Part shown: piece by piece, positions 20,236-32,089 of the stretch
How the letters are laid out: every line of letters starts with the position of its first letter
How positions within the stretch are numbered: position 1 is the first letter of the stretch
Source: Maniola hyperantus
Taxonomy: Eukaryota > Arthropoda > Insecta > Lepidoptera > Nymphalidae
Length of the DNA: 64,000 nt
Direction of reading: 5' to 3'
Assembly (NCBI RefSeq): GCF_902806685.2
Contig: NC_048557.2
Coordinates: 7,622,666-7,686,665, forward strand
The notes under the pieces: model-generated
What the model saw: only the letters and a program-made list of their open reading frames with translations
Told to the model about the DNA's origin: nothing
The model's database searches: none
Program-made: the position numbers and the translations under genes

Positions 20236-20560
20236 CACTCTCACTTTTAAGACCACAGTGCTTACCACTGCGCCAGTCAGTGAGAAATGTCATGTGTGGA
20301 AATATGGAAAACGCCTCCAGTAAACTATCTACTTATTTGAAGTCTAGGGCAAACCTAGCGAGGGGGGCTTTCTCTCTGGATATGATACGGAGTGCATCTA
20401 CGGTCATCCGAGGCAGACCGCAAATTGCGCACATGACTGGGTGCCCTGCGTGCCCGAAAACCTGCACGAACGAGGAGCTACACGAGGCTACCGACCGAGC
20501 TATCGCGGTTGCGGCTTTTTGTGCTGCCCGTATTTGAGGTAACCGTCGACTCGAGAAGAA
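20236..20560 (+). repeat. Probable retroelement-derived segment with open frame
   Basis: 20236-20275 is a reverse SINE-2 head scrap. An 85-codon open frame (20280-20537) follows, including G-C-P-A-C-P-K-T-C-T-N-E-E-L and ending before a 'gaagaagaag' run. The sequence is protein-like and the trinucleotide run recalls RTE-type LINE tails, but I do not recognise the domain. Confidence 0.35.
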
Positions 20561-20875
20561 GAAGAATTTGAAAAGTTATGAGGTAACTTTTTATAAAATT
20601 CCCTTCTTATAGAGAAAGCATTTCTTAGCATTCAATCAGAATTGATGCAAAATTTTCTCGGCAGCTTAACTGCAATGAAGAGATCGATAAGCTTATCGGA
20701 CGGATTGCTTTAGTTCTTTCTTTCATTTAGAGTATTGTCTGGATTTAAAAAGAATTAGCTTAGACCTAAGAAGTACTTATTGGTACGATCATATTCTATA
20801 ATAAACTAGATGATCATGTCCAAAATTCGTTAGTGCTTGAAGACCAAAGTCTTCGAACTGTGCGTGTAGCCAGTG

Positions 20876-21330
20876 ATGACATCCATATTATGTCGGTATG
20901 GATCCGAGACACTGTCGCTAACTATGCGCCTCATAAGAAAGCTCAGAATGACTCAACAGGCGATGGAGAGAGTTATGCTTGGAGTTTCTCTACGTGATCA
21001 AATCAGCAATGAGGAGATCCGTAGGAGAACTTGAGTAACCGACATAGCTCAACGGGTTGTGAAGCTGAAGTGACAATGACAATGGGCAGGGCACATAGTT
21101 CGGAAAACCGATATAGACGTAGGGGTCTAAGGTGCTGGAGTGGCGACTTCACAGCGAAAGACGCAGCGTTGGAGGACCCCCTACTAGGTTGACGGACGAC
21201 ATCTGACGAGTCGCAGGGAGCCGCTGGATTCAGGCGGTGTAAGACCGTGGCATGTGGAAGTCCCTACAAGAGACCTATGTCCAGCATTGGACGTCTATCG
21301 GTTGATGATGATGACGATGACGATGATGTC
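20876..21330 (+). pseudogene. RTE-type LINE, ORF2 3' end and tail
   Basis: From about 20928 the reading M-R-L-I-R-K-L-R-M-T-Q-Q-A-M-E-R-V-M-L-G is typical of the extreme C-terminal region of RTE LINE reverse transcriptases. It is followed by Q-W-A-G-H-I-V-R and later G-R-P-P-T-R-W-T-D-D-type sequence and 'catggaagtccctacaagag'. TGA codons and frameshifts interrupt it. It ends in a (gatgat/gatgac)n tail at 21305-21329, as RTE elements do. Related to 40050-40205. Confidence 0.8.
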
Positions 21331-22239
21331 TGTTCTGTTTAAAATTATTCGATCATTAAAGTATAAACTTCCCGTTTACCCATAATCGCAGCACTGTTTA
21401 CTTTAATTCTTAACCATTTTACGCAATTTGGTCGAAACTCGTTCACAAAGAACTAATCGATAGGCTTATCTCAACTTCGCTAGGATCCGAAAAGTTCGTT
21501 CATTTAGCCTTTAATGCACTGGCTGGCTCGCGAAGAGATTAAGCTTAACCAAATACTCGCTAGCTACACAAATTAGCTTGTTTATTTGTAGGTAAATTCT
21601 CTACAATATTTTAATGTATTATTACTTTTATAGTTCTGTTATTAAGCTGTACCCAAAAGTTCATTTTAATCTATAAGTTCATTAAAAGACATGTTTTGAT
21701 TGACTGACTGATCTATTAAGGCACAGTAAAATCGCTAAATTAGAAACTTAACATTTTGACGGTAGAACCTAGTAGGTTCTTTTTGTAAAGTAGGTACTTA
21801 GGCTTTCATTCGAAATTGATTTTTTGGAAATTCAACCCCTTAGAAGAATGAAATAAAATGAAATAATAAATTAAATATACTTTAGTGTAAGTAAAACTAG
21901 TTAGTGTAGGTAAGTCTAAGTAAAACACTAACTATAAAAATTATGAAAAAAATGAAATATGCTTCATTGTACACCAACATAGAAAAGACGTAAAAGTGAA
22001 ACAATAAGCAGTATAGGTAGGTAGGATGTATTTTTTCAGGAATTTTGGAAATTCCACCGCCAGCAGAAGCGATTAAAGTTTGTATCAAAGTTCGCTATTT
22101 TACAGGATCTATGAAAATTGGTACTTGGGATTTCGTTTAGAAAAAGAATAAAGAAATATCTACACATATCTACCTACAGAATTTTCGAAAATTAGGTGCA
22201 CCCCCAAGGGATTTTCAGTTTTGAGATTTTAGTAGACAT
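21331..22239. other. Mostly unrecognised
   Basis: A decayed reverse family B unit lies at 21696-21842 ('gactgactgatctattaagg', 'ggaaattcaaccccttag'). The remainder is AT-rich without genes. Confidence 0.4.
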
Positions 22240-22700
22240 GTGTCCGCTATAGCTTAACGTATCTGAAAACCGCTGCCGTGCCTATAGCGTACCGTAACGT
22301 TATTGTCGTAGCTAGCAACGGTTATCAGCTATCATCTATGACGAACCACCTGACAACGCAACGCTGCCAACCGGCAACTGACAATGCATTGTTTGGTTTT
22401 TTGGTAACTAAAAACGCAATTAATTATGCCATCTCTTTCTTTCTTTCACTGAAAGCTGAGAAGGAGCGGTTATTGGCTACCGGCTTAGTAACTAAGAACT
22501 TGATAAACCAAAGCCGACCTTATCTCTATTACGCTAAGGCTTAACTGTACAAGTACTTTTCCATTACACTTTGATCTATCAATTTTATTACAGTTAGCCT
22601 TAGAGTAATAGAGATAAGGTCTTCTTTGGTTTATCAATCGTCGTGAAATGTTTTTGGTTAACTGGACTGTGGCAAACTATCCGTGCAGGCGTCCACTATA
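22240..22700. repeat. Inverted-repeat region, probable DNA element
   Basis: 'gataaaccaaagccgacctt' through 'attacgctaaggct' is inverted as 'agccttagagtaatagagat' through 'ggtttatc' (about 40-bp arms, 22502-22541 and 22600-22640). Similar 'gtccgctatag' and 'gtccactatag' motifs bracket it in direct orientation. Class unknown. Confidence 0.5.
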
Positions 22701-24380
22701 GTTTGACCTAAGTCAATGATCATTATAATTAAACTTTGCTGCTATGAACTTAAGGTTGTGATTACTTCACGATATTCATGAAAGTAAAATTGGTGTTATT
22801 TTAGTGAAATATGCGCGCGCTAGCTATACAGACGGTATTGATACGGCAGCTAGCTTAGTTACTACAACGGAAACCGATGGGCGTTGCGCATATTAAAGTT
22901 GAAACACAACTCTGATACCGATATTCGGCAACGGTTATCAATATCGGTATTGAAACTAAATAACTGTTGGAAACCGTAGCAAGAAATAGCCAATAACGCC
23001 CATCTCTAGATTTTAGGGATTATTATTCCTTAATCGGACAAAGCCTTTTAAAACCCAGCCAATACCTACCAGCCAAATAGTAATGAGTTAGATGGAAGTT
23101 TGTTTTATTAGTTGGACCCCTATCGGCCGGCTAACTAGCCAACTTTCAATACAAAGTATTTGTTTACTTTCTTTTGTGTGGAACTTTCTGTTGCTTTAGG
23201 GCAGCCAGTGACATGAGGGTTCCGTTTTAACTAACTTCGACGGTTCGCTTTGTCTCTATTTTGCTGGCTTTTAGAAACTTTCTCGATTTTTAGTTGCTAC
23301 TTTTTTAAAGCTATTCTACATCTTTTATTTTTGAAATTTGTGTGGTGCTGCGTGGTGGTGGTGCGTATAGGTACCTATTGCTTGCCTGGTGGCTGCTTTT
23401 GCCTGCATGTTTAGCAGTGGGAGGGCGGGCGGTGCATGTCGCAAGCTGCATGTTGCACCATACAGATTCGACCTGTTTCAGCGGATTATAGCAAATTAAG
23501 CTTTTGGTTCATTGTATTCCTACATCTATTAATTTTAGTAAAGCAAAAACAAAATCTATTTTCAGAAGACCTTTTTTTACCTCGAAATCGATTTCTCAAA
23601 TTAAACTTTTTGAGGTAGGGGCTTCTTTAGAAGACGATTCAGACGACATGTCTTATGTCCTACTTAATTGCAAAATTACTCTAATTTCACTTTAGACATA
23701 ATGTCCTTAGGTATAATATTATTACTGTTTCATTTCTTTGCAATCGAAATGAAAAGCAGAATGTATAACTCGGTCATAAAACCCATTTTATTATCGACCT
23801 CGCCTTCGGCTCGAGTACATAAACACCATAGGTGCAAAATGTTACTGGCACTATGGAAATTATATACTTAAATTTTTTTTGTCATCCATGTGTCAGATTG
23901 ATCAGATTGATTCTTATTTACCAGTTAAAAGCAGTTTTAATCCGCTTACAGCCAGCATAAAGAAGAACTTTACGAGCATGAGAAGTGAAAAATAATCTTT
24001 CTATTCTAAGTTGAATAAGAAAAATGTTTTAAAAACATTTTTCTTATCCGACAAATATAATAGAGTACCTACACGGTTATATGTCCTTTAAAAGCGTGTC
24101 ACTCAAGCGCTATTTGTCATATATGCTAAGTGATTTCCATCGTACAACCCCGCTTCGTATTTGTTGAATCACCGCCACACTTATCCACTTACAGTGCAAA
24201 TGTACATGCCTGGTATATTCCTCACAATTCACATCACCCTGTATATGCTTTGATTAACATAGGTACTTTACAAAATTACAATGGATATCAACCCATGTTT
24301 TTCTACAGCATGTCTCCTATTTTAATTTTTTATGCACTGTATTGCTAGTATTTAATTTAAATACACACTTCCACTTGATG
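22701..24380. other. Mostly unrecognised, one shared repeat
   Basis: 23448-23505 ('gttgcaccatacagattcg', 'acctgtttcagcggattat') is the reverse complement of 47251-47302. Short open frames near 23436-23871 overlap each other and look random. Nothing else identified. Confidence 0.4.
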
Positions 24381-24520
24381 ATGATAGCCTAGTGGTTATG
24401 ATATCGGCTTCCTATTCGGGAGGTCAGGGGTTCGATCCCGGCAACGCATATTTAACTTTTCGGAGTTATGTGAGTTTTAAATTAAATATCACTTGCTTTA
24501 ACGGTGGCCAGTGTGGCCAA
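24381..24520 (+). mobile_element. SINE-1, internally deleted
   Basis: Head 'atgatagcctagtggttatg', box B 'ggttcgatccc', then 'cacttgctttaacggtggcc' jumps straight into tail-like 'agtgtggccaaactctt'. Confidence 0.7.
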
Positions 24521-24570
24521 ACTCTTAAAAATGTTCCCTCATATAAAGCTTGCACGTGGATATAGATCAC

Positions 24571-24905
24571 AACGCGCAGAGGCTTATCGAGAGTTTTAAT
24601 CTTTATAATAACCTAACTGCAATATTAACTTGATTAGGGCACAATTGCTATTGCAACCACATAATCAAAATAGCGACCTAAGTACACCACAGAAAGTATT
24701 TAATAGTCGTCGAGTCTCGAGTCGGAACGAGACTGAAGTAATAACTTTTTGTGTTGTTTCGGATTGACTATGCTGCGTAGGCTCTACTGGCCGCTACAGC
24801 GTCACTACGTCACACAGAAGTAATAACTGTCAAACACTCGTATTTATACAAATCCAATCAAGATGGCTACCCCACCACAGATTGGGTGACATCGGATGAG
24901 TCAAA
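24571..24905 (+). repeat. Dispersed repeat, copy 1 of 2
   Basis: 'gcgcagaggcttatcgagag', 'aatagtcgtcgagtc' and 'caatcaagatggctacccc' match 44384-44650 in the same order and orientation. Copies are clearly diverged. Class unknown. Confidence 0.55.
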
Positions 24906-25054
24906 TATTGTCAATTCATTAAACTAACTTCAATAAGCTAACAATAGATTTATTATTTCGATATACAATCAATAGACGACTATGTGCAGCTACAGACATT
25001 CGTCACCATAAAGGACGTTTGAACCACTGGTGATTAGGGTTGTCAATTTCATCC

Positions 25055-25769
25055 ATACTATCCATACTAATATTATAAATGTGAAAGTGTGTGTCTGTCT
25101 GCTAGCTTTTCACGGTCCAACAGTTTAACCGATTTTGATGAAATTTGGTACAGTATTAGCTTACATCCCGAGCGGACATACTTTTAATTGCGGTAAATTA
25201 AAGAGTTCCCACGGGATTTTTGAAAACCTATATCCACGCGGACGAAGAAGTGGGTATCATTTAGTAAATAATAAAGCAAACGGCAAAAATGCCAAAGTGT
25301 GTTTGTTTGTTGGTTTTTTTGGTTTGTTGATTCATTGGTTTGTCCAACAATCACGTTGCAACGGAGCAACGGATTGACGTGATTTCTTACATGAGTATAG
25401 CTAAAGACCTGGAGAGTGACATAGACTACTTTTTATCCCGGAAAATGAAAAAAATGAAAGAGTTCCCACTGGATTTTTGAAAACCTAAATCCACGCGGAC
25501 GAAGAAGTGGGTATCATTTAGTAAATAATAAAGCAAACGGCAAAAATGCCAAAGTGTGTTTGTTTGTTGGTTTTTTTGGTTTGTTGATTCATTGGTTTGT
25601 CCAACAATCACGTTGCAACGGAGCAACGGATTGACGTGATTTCTTACATGAGTATAGCTAAAGACCTGGAGAGTGACATAGACTACTTTTTATCCCGGAA
25701 AATGAAAGAGTTCTCACAGGATTTTTTAAAACCTAATTCCACGCGAACGGAGTCGCGGGCATCAGCTAG
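25055..25769 (+). repeat. Family A with internal tandem duplication
   Basis: Starts 'ccatactaatattataaa' with 'gtgtgtctgtctgc' and ends 'gcgggcatcagctagt'. The right half is repeated: the segment from 'aagagttccc' at 25201 recurs at 25458 (shift 257 bp, almost identical), and a third partial start occurs at 25705. The duplication explains the two nearly identical minus-strand open frames here, which are not genes. Confidence 0.8.
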
Positions 25770-26007
25770 TCGCACATATAAATGAAAAGAAACAAAAACA
25801 TTCTAACTAATGGGACAGTGACCTGGCAACCCTATAGGAGTTATAGCTAATGGATTCGGAGATAGGTCAGGCGTTGTCCCCTGAATTATTGTAATTGCTA
25901 CCTATCGGCGGCACTCGCAAACACGATCGCTGCCGTGATCAACGCTGAGATATAGGTTATCTAGTATAGAATTGAAGTTATTCTATCATAGCAAAGTGAT
26001 AGACTTG

Positions 26008-26347
26008 ACAACCTCCCTGGCGCAGTCGTGAGCGCTGTGGTCTTATCAGTGGGAGGTCCCGGGTTCGATTCCTGGCATGGGTTTGGAATTTTATAATTTC
26101 TAAATTTCTGGTCTGGTCTGGTGGGAGGCTTCGGCCGTGGCTAGTTACCACCCTACCGGCAAAGCCGTGCCGCCAAGCGATTTAGCGTTCCGGTACGATG
26201 CCGTGTAGAAACCAAAGGGGTACGGGTTTAATAAAAACTGCCATATCCCTTCCAGGTTAGCCCGCTATCATCTTAGACTGCATCATCACTTACCATCAGG
26301 TGAGATTGCAGTCAAGGGCTAACTTGTATCTGAATATAAAAAAAAAG
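26008..26347 (+). mobile_element. SINE-2, full-length copy
   Basis: Reference copy. Head 'aacctccctggcgcagtcg', box B 'ggttcgattcc', body 'ggtgggaggcttcggccg', 'accaaaggggtacggg', 'cttagactgcatcatcac', 'aagggctaacttgtatc', and an A-rich tail from 26333. Confidence 0.85.
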
Positions 26348-26461
26348 ACTCGTACTAATCCACTTTGGTTTAAACGGTTTAGGACGAGAGTCTTTTGGAA
26401 GTTCTATCCATGGTTTACGATACCAGCTGTTCTAACACTAATTTTTCAATGCTAAGTACAA

Positions 26462-26673
26462 TGTGTTTCTTGCAAATGTTTGTTTGTTGGTTTGTTGGTT
26501 TGTCCTTCAATCACGTCGCAACGGTGCAACGGATCGACCTGATTTATTGCATGGGTATAGTCAAAGACCTGGAGAGTGACATAGGCTACTTTTTATCTCG
26601 GGAAATCAAAGAGTTCCCACGGGGTTTTTACAAATCTAAATCCACGCGTACGAAGTCGCGGGCATCAGCTAGT
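26462..26673 (+). repeat. Family A 3' part
   Basis: 'tttgttggtttgtccttcaa', 'caacggtgcaacggatcg', 'aaagacctggagagtgac', ending 'gtcgcgggcatcagctagt'. The left end is missing. The following 26674-27021 is unrecognised. Confidence 0.75.
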
Positions 26674-27021
26674 AATATCTAAAAGTTTCAAACACACCTA
26701 CGGGCAACTTTGTATTAGAGGCACGGGAGCATCTAATAGTCAGACTGAAAACGGTCTACTTATAGAATTAAGTTCAGCTTTCGGAATGGTCCCGAAGTTT
26801 TCCACTAAGCCTCTTCCAGTATAAAAGTTAGCGCCGACTGGAATCCCCGCAAATACTTTAGAGAATTTCCAAAGCGTTTTATAGATTTGTATGAACCTCT
26901 TACCTCGACTCAATACACATTGTACTGGCATTCTTTCTCACTTTATCTTTACCACTATTCGAACTTCGATTATTTCATCGCAGCAGTAGGTTTAAAGACA
27001 TTTTTAAAGACTTGTGATCAT

Positions 27022-27302
27022 ATTTTACTTACACCATTAGGTGAGATCACAGTCAAGGGCTAACTTGTAATCCACATCCATATTAATATAAGTGTGTCTG
27101 TCTGTGTGTCTGTCTGTCTGTCTGTCTGTCTGCTAGCTTTTCACGGCCCAACAGTTCAACCGATTTTCATGAAATTTGGTACAGAGGTAGCTTACATCCC
27201 GGGGAAGGACATAGGCTTTTTATCCCGGAAAATCAAAGAGTTCCCATGGGGATTTTTCAAAACCTTAATCCACGCGTACGAAGTCGCGAGTTTCAGCTAG
27301 TA
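27022..27302 (+). repeat. SINE-2 tail joined to family A unit
   Basis: 27022-27071 is a SINE-2 end ('accattaggtgagatcacag', 'aagggctaacttgta'). A family A unit follows, with a (tctg)n tract at 27093-27132, 'cttttcacggcccaacag' and end 'gaagtcgcgagtttcagctag'. Confidence 0.75.
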
Positions 27303-27764
27303 GATTATATATGTTTTAAAGCTAGGTACTTTTTAGCCCTTAGTAATCCTCGTCAATTATAAAAAAAAGTGCCTGGAAAAATTTGAGTGATTTTAAACGT
27401 GTTTAGGGAAATCACCCATGTCTAAGCTCGTTCAGTGAACATTAAAGCATCATTTAGGAGATACGACAAGACTTTACGGATGTAACTGAATTTCAATATT
27501 CTCCACAATCTCTACGTAGTTAGGTATCTATCTAAAAGTATCCTTTCCAAGCGATACATTGAATCGAATATGTCGTTACGAGCAGGAACTCTTTGCGACC
27601 GATAAGCGGGTATGGCTTGGAGTGAATTGCAAAATTTTTCGTATACTTACTCCGTATACGCCGCCTCTTGGCTTTTAAGCTCAAGTGAAGAAAGCGCCGG
27701 GATAATCAGCTCTTAGTTCTTGAATGTAATTAAACATTTCTTCACGGCCTGCCTGCCTGAAGCC
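27303..27764. other. No recognisable feature
   Basis: Unique-looking sequence up to the 5' break of the LINE. No exon or repeat found. Confidence 0.4.
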
Positions 27765-30008
27765 TGTTATGGAACTTTCGTTTGAATCCAACCAAAGGCT
27801 CCAAAAATAAATTCAGAATTTACTCAAAAAGATTGAAAAAAGTGATTGAAATGACAAAGAGATCGCAAAATAATTATTACATAAAAAATTCAAAAAATAA
27901 ATGCTTGGCCACATGGAAGGTTATCAAAAACAATAATGAATGTGCTCCTAAAAATCAAATCGAGAAAATAAAATACAAAAACCAAGAAATCGCGGACCCA
28001 GAAAACATAGCCCAAACTTTTAATGATCACTTTATTAATCTTGCACTTGATACTCAGGGAAAAAATAAAACGAGTCACTATCGTATGCAAATTAATAAAT
28101 CGTCATCTATGTTTATGACTCCCGTCACTCCTGTTGAAATCTATGAAACTATAAAGTCACTCAAAAATACCCAAAGTGCTGGCTACGACTGGATAATCAC
28201 GAAAGTGGTGAAAGACAATTCTTTATCAATTTCTGGTGTCTTGTGTCACATAGTTAATTTATGCATAGAACATGGTAAATTTCCAAAAGCGTTAAAATTA
28301 TCAATAGTAAAACCATTGTTTAAAAGCAAGGATAAATGTGACGTAGGGTGCTATCGTCCGGTCGCATTAATAACAATTTTCGCAAAAATCTTTGAAAAGG
28401 TATTGTACAAACGATTAAGCAACTATCTAGAGGAGAATGCACTACTGGTGAATGAGCAAAAAGGATTTAGAAAAAATAAGTCAATTAACTTGGCAATATA
28501 TGATCTTTTCGCCAAAATTATGATGTGTATAGACAGGAAAATTCCAGTAGCTGCGCTATATATGGACATGACCAAAGCCTTTGATTTCGTGGATCACAAA
28601 ATTTTGTTAAGAAAATTATACCTATACGGAGTGCGAGGAACTGTGCTTGACCTATTTGAGTCTTATCTTTCGGACAGATCACAAATTACAGAAATAACAA
28701 GAATATGTCCCAATAATTTCACTGAAATGGTATATCATTCAACGTCCCGATGCGTGCGATACGGCGTGCCACAAGGAAGTGTTTTAGGTCCATTACTATT
28801 CCTTGTTTACATTAATGACCTTCCTTAAGCGATATCACAATCAATGGTTCTTTATGCAGATGACTGCACTATCATATATGAAGGGCGAAATGTACAAAAC
28901 TATATAACGGAAATCAATACATCAATTGATCGAGTAATTGACTGGCTTGACAAAAATAACCTAAATATTAACATAGATAAGACTAAAATTATGACATTTA
29001 ATTGGGATGTATTAAAAATATCTAATTATAATATTAACCATATGGGAACACAAATAAGTACAACTACAGAAGCGAAATTCCTGGGTATCATTATTGATAA
29101 CCAAATAAATTGGAAGGCTCACACAGATATTATTTGTAACAAATTATATAAGTTTTCTTATGCCCTTTATAAACTAAATAAAAGAGCAGATATGCAAACG
29201 CTGCGTACATCATATTTTGGATATGTTGAGTCAACGCTTAGATACGGCATTATGTTCTGGGGTAACTCTGTTGACCGTGAGAGAGTTTTTAAGGCCCAGA
29301 AAAGGTGCATCCGAGCAATACGAAACCTGCACTGGACTGACGGCTGTCAGTCACATTTTAGGGACCTGCAGATATTGACATTTCCCTCGCTTTTTGTTTA
29401 TGAGACAGCTGTTTTTGTACACGGCAACCTCGACTTATTTAAAAATATGAATAACAGGAGACACCCATTAAGATTGCGTGCACAATATTCGAAGACAGCG
29501 AAAATGCAAAAAAACATAGTTTGTCTCGCAATTAATATTTATAACAAAGTATCAAATGAGATAAAGAAACTGCCCATGACTAGTTTTAAAACATCACTAA
29601 AGACATTTTTGATAAGCAAAGCTTATTATTCTATTAAGGAGTATCTTAATGAATCGAGCATAATTTAATGATTAATTAATGCACGATTTACTTTTATTTA
29701 ATATACATGGGAACCCCATTACATTAACTTAAAATTTTGAATAATAACCTCATTTTAACTCAATTGTTCTTATCCGACTATTTGACATTTTATTCTTATT
29801 TGACATATTTCATTACCAGACACATTTTTACCTTATTTTTAAAATATGTACGAGTAATATTATCAGAACTCGATGCTAGGTATAACATAACATATTGCAT
29901 GCTAATAGGCAGAATTTGGCTGTACCTTTTTGTTTTTGTAACATCTCAACTGTTTACCCATATTCGCAATAAAGAAATTTGTATTTGTATTTGTATTGTA
30001 TTTATTCA
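27765..30008 (+). mobile_element. 5'-truncated non-LTR retrotransposon (jockey/CR1-type)
   Basis: Contains reverse transcriptase coding sequence (27782-29668), a 3' UTR of about 300 bp with AATAAA at 29969, and a terminal run of 'tttgta' repeats. No endonuclease domain or first ORF is present, so the insert is 5' truncated. The YGIMFWGN-type C-terminal region and hexamer tail point to the jockey/CR1/L2/Daphne group. The exact clade needs a tree. Confidence 0.85.
27782..29668 (+). pseudogene. LINE reverse transcriptase with one in-frame stop
   Basis: The first open part (348 codons, 27782-28825) holds the RT core: Y-R-P-V-A-L-I at residues 191-197, the catalytic motif L-Y-M-D-M-T-K-A-F-D (Asp 262) and G-V-P-Q-G-S-V-L-G-P at 328-337. 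A TAA at 28826-28828 then interrupts. The same frame continues and carries the second catalytic motif Y-A-D-D at 28853, then the LINE C-terminal region with F-L-G-I and Y-G-I-M-F-W-G-N, ending at 29666-29668. A single substitution separates this from a continuous frame, so the copy is young. The endonuclease is missing, so it could not mobilise itself. In a live element the enzyme copies its own RNA into nicked chromosomal DNA. No ATG is needed at the left edge because this is a truncation point. Confidence 0.9.
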
Positions 30009-30116
30009 TTCTTTTACTTTTTAATTATTATAGAAATAGTAAAAGTTTTAGGTATACCTAGACTTTGTACAAATTATAATATACAACTTTTGCGATACGG
30101 CTGTTTTTGAAATAGG

Positions 30117-30460
30117 CTCCGAAACAAAATGGCTGTAAAACGTCCGAGCGTGAATAAATTCTTTTAATATCCCCTAAAATGATGAAACTTGGTATGTATA
30201 AGTAGCTTGCATCCCAGAGACAGACAACCTACTGGAAAATCAAAGAGTTCCTACGGGATTTTAAATAATTTAAATACACGCGGACGACTTTATATGCGAA
30301 AGTGTAATTGTTTTTTGGTTTGTTCTACAATTACGCCACGATTTAGCAATGGATCGACATGATTTTCTTGACCTGGAAAGGCTAATTTTATTTCGGAAAA
30401 TAATTCCACTGCATTAAAAAAAATCTTAACCCACGCGGACGAAATTGCGGGTAGGATAGA
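30117..30460 (+). repeat. Family A, degenerate
   Basis: 'aaacttggtatgtataagta', 'gaaaatcaaagagttcctac', 'atgcgaaagtgtaattg' and 'acccacgcggacgaaattgc' show two overlapping partial units. Much decayed. Confidence 0.55.
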
Positions 30461-30936
30461 GCGCGTACAAAATATCCAAGGGTCGTTGTTAATATACAGG
30501 TATCCATAATACCTAACCCAAGAATAGATAGGTAAATAATCCAAGAGAATAATAAATTACGCGGCTAAGCTGATATCTATTTACAATATTCACAAAGTAA
30601 ATCCACGTAATAGATTCGCATTGCAATTAGAAGTGCGAGACTCGGCTTGCCAAAAGTTTTTGACTTGATTATGCGCGAGTGAAGCAAACTTTCTTACAGG
30701 ATTACCTTGGTACAGTTGTCGACAAAAATCAATTAAGAATTGCGGGGAATTAAACTAGGTTTTGCAATTCCTGAAGCGTACTTTTAAGTTTGAAAACTTG
30801 AGAAGTATTTTTCATAGATAGTTTTTGGGGGGGATTAGTGATTTTATGTAAAATAGAGTTTTATGTTTTCTATCGTAATCGGTAAGTACTATCCCTTGAA
30901 AAACGAGAATATAGAATTTAAAATGACATTTATTAC

Positions 30937-30939
<3 letters not shown>
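30461..30939. other. No recognisable feature
   Basis: AT-rich sequence leading into the poly-T tract. No gene visible. Confidence 0.4.
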
Positions 30940-30991
<52 letters not shown>

Positions 30992-31047
30992 CCGATAATT
31001 TTTTTTTCTGTTGTATTTTTATTTAATTTTTTTTTTTTTTTTTTTTT
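30940..31047. repeat. Two long poly-T tracts
   Basis: An uninterrupted T run of about 50 bases (from 30940) and another of about 20 bases (from 31028). Could be the tail of a minus-strand poly-A element. A poly-Phe open frame here is an artefact. Confidence 0.85.
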
Positions 31048-31093
31048 AATACAATAAAACTTAAGGCTAGCCTTATCTAATTACTATATAAAT

Positions 31094-31200
31094 CATGACC
31101 GCGTGGAATGGTGCCAAGAATACTGGCTGCATTTCCGCGCTGGACAGCCAGGCTGATCCGCTGCGCAAAAAATGAGCCAGCCCTTCTGTCACCAGTTGAA
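31094..31200 (+). repeat. Dispersed repeat 'cgcgtggaatggtgccaag'
   Basis: 'atcatgaccgcgtggaatgg', 'caagaatactggctgcattt' and 'gccaggctgatccgc' recur in the same orientation at 32641-32775. Family unknown. Confidence 0.65.
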
Positions 31201-31913
31201 TGAAAAGTTACAGTTACGTTTTTGTGTATGAAAAAATAAATGTGAGCTTTTGTCTAATATATACAAAAATCTATAACTGCAAAATTGTATCTTACAGGTC
31301 GGCTGTAATGTAACACAGGTCTAATTAGTTTTATAATAAACTCGATAAAAGAATAATCAAACCCCCAAAACTCAGGTTGGATCTAAGGAATGTAAAAATA
31401 AAACATAGGTGCCTAAGATAAATATTTATTTCGCATTCCTAAAATCCAATCTCATATTTACTTTTAACCGAGAATTTAATTCCATGCTAATTATCTAAAA
31501 TTGTCTAAAACAGTATAACATAATTTGTGTGGATAATTGTACGGAGGGGTATCTTAATTATTCGCAATATTTTAATTACAAAAGGTCGGGGAGAATTAGA
31601 GTTTTGTTTTGTTAATTATGAACAATAATGAGGGTATTACGAGATATTAAAATCTGGAAACAGTTCAATTTCACTTTCATTTCAGTATAATTGTTTGGAT
31701 AATCGTTTCTAAGCTTTTGCAGCCACTTATAAAGTTACTACTAGTACCTACTTACTACTTCATAAAGTTGCTTTGCTTGTATAACAAATCGTACACGCGT
31801 AAGTGCGCTTTCAGTGTAAGGGCGTTTGTGTGCTCATCCGTATTCGGTTTGTTTTCGTGTTTTTATGTAAGCAAAAAATAGATTGCCCAACTTTCAATAT
31901 AAGATTAATTTAT
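31201..31913. other. No recognisable feature
   Basis: AT-rich, no repeat or exon identified. Confidence 0.4.
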
Positions 31914-32089
31914 CAAGTGGGGTATCACAATTGAAAGGGCTTTACATCTACCTACATTTTAAAACAGATTTTTATTTATTTTAGGTATAGTGGTTTTTGA
32001 TTTATTATTGTGCATAATGTCGAAAAACTACTACTGTATTACGGAATCCTTGGTGCGCGAGTCTAACTCGCACTTGGCCGGGTTTTTTA
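31914..32089 (+). repeat. Family G, 3' part
   Basis: 'gaaagggctttacatctacc', 'ttttaaaacagatttttatt', 'gcataatgtcgaaaaacta', 'gcgagtctaactcgcacttg', ending 'ggccgggttttt'. Confidence 0.75.

Noticed and set aside
25184..25626. Two nearly identical minus-strand open frames
   Set aside because: They are the two copies of a tandem duplication inside a family A repeat, not paralogous genes.
27093..27132. Short regular repeats that could suggest a CRISPR array
   Set aside because: They are simple (tctg)n microsatellites within family A. No spacers exist, and the genome is an insect's.
30863..31057. Poly-Phe open reading frame
   Set aside because: It is only the translation of the poly-T tracts.
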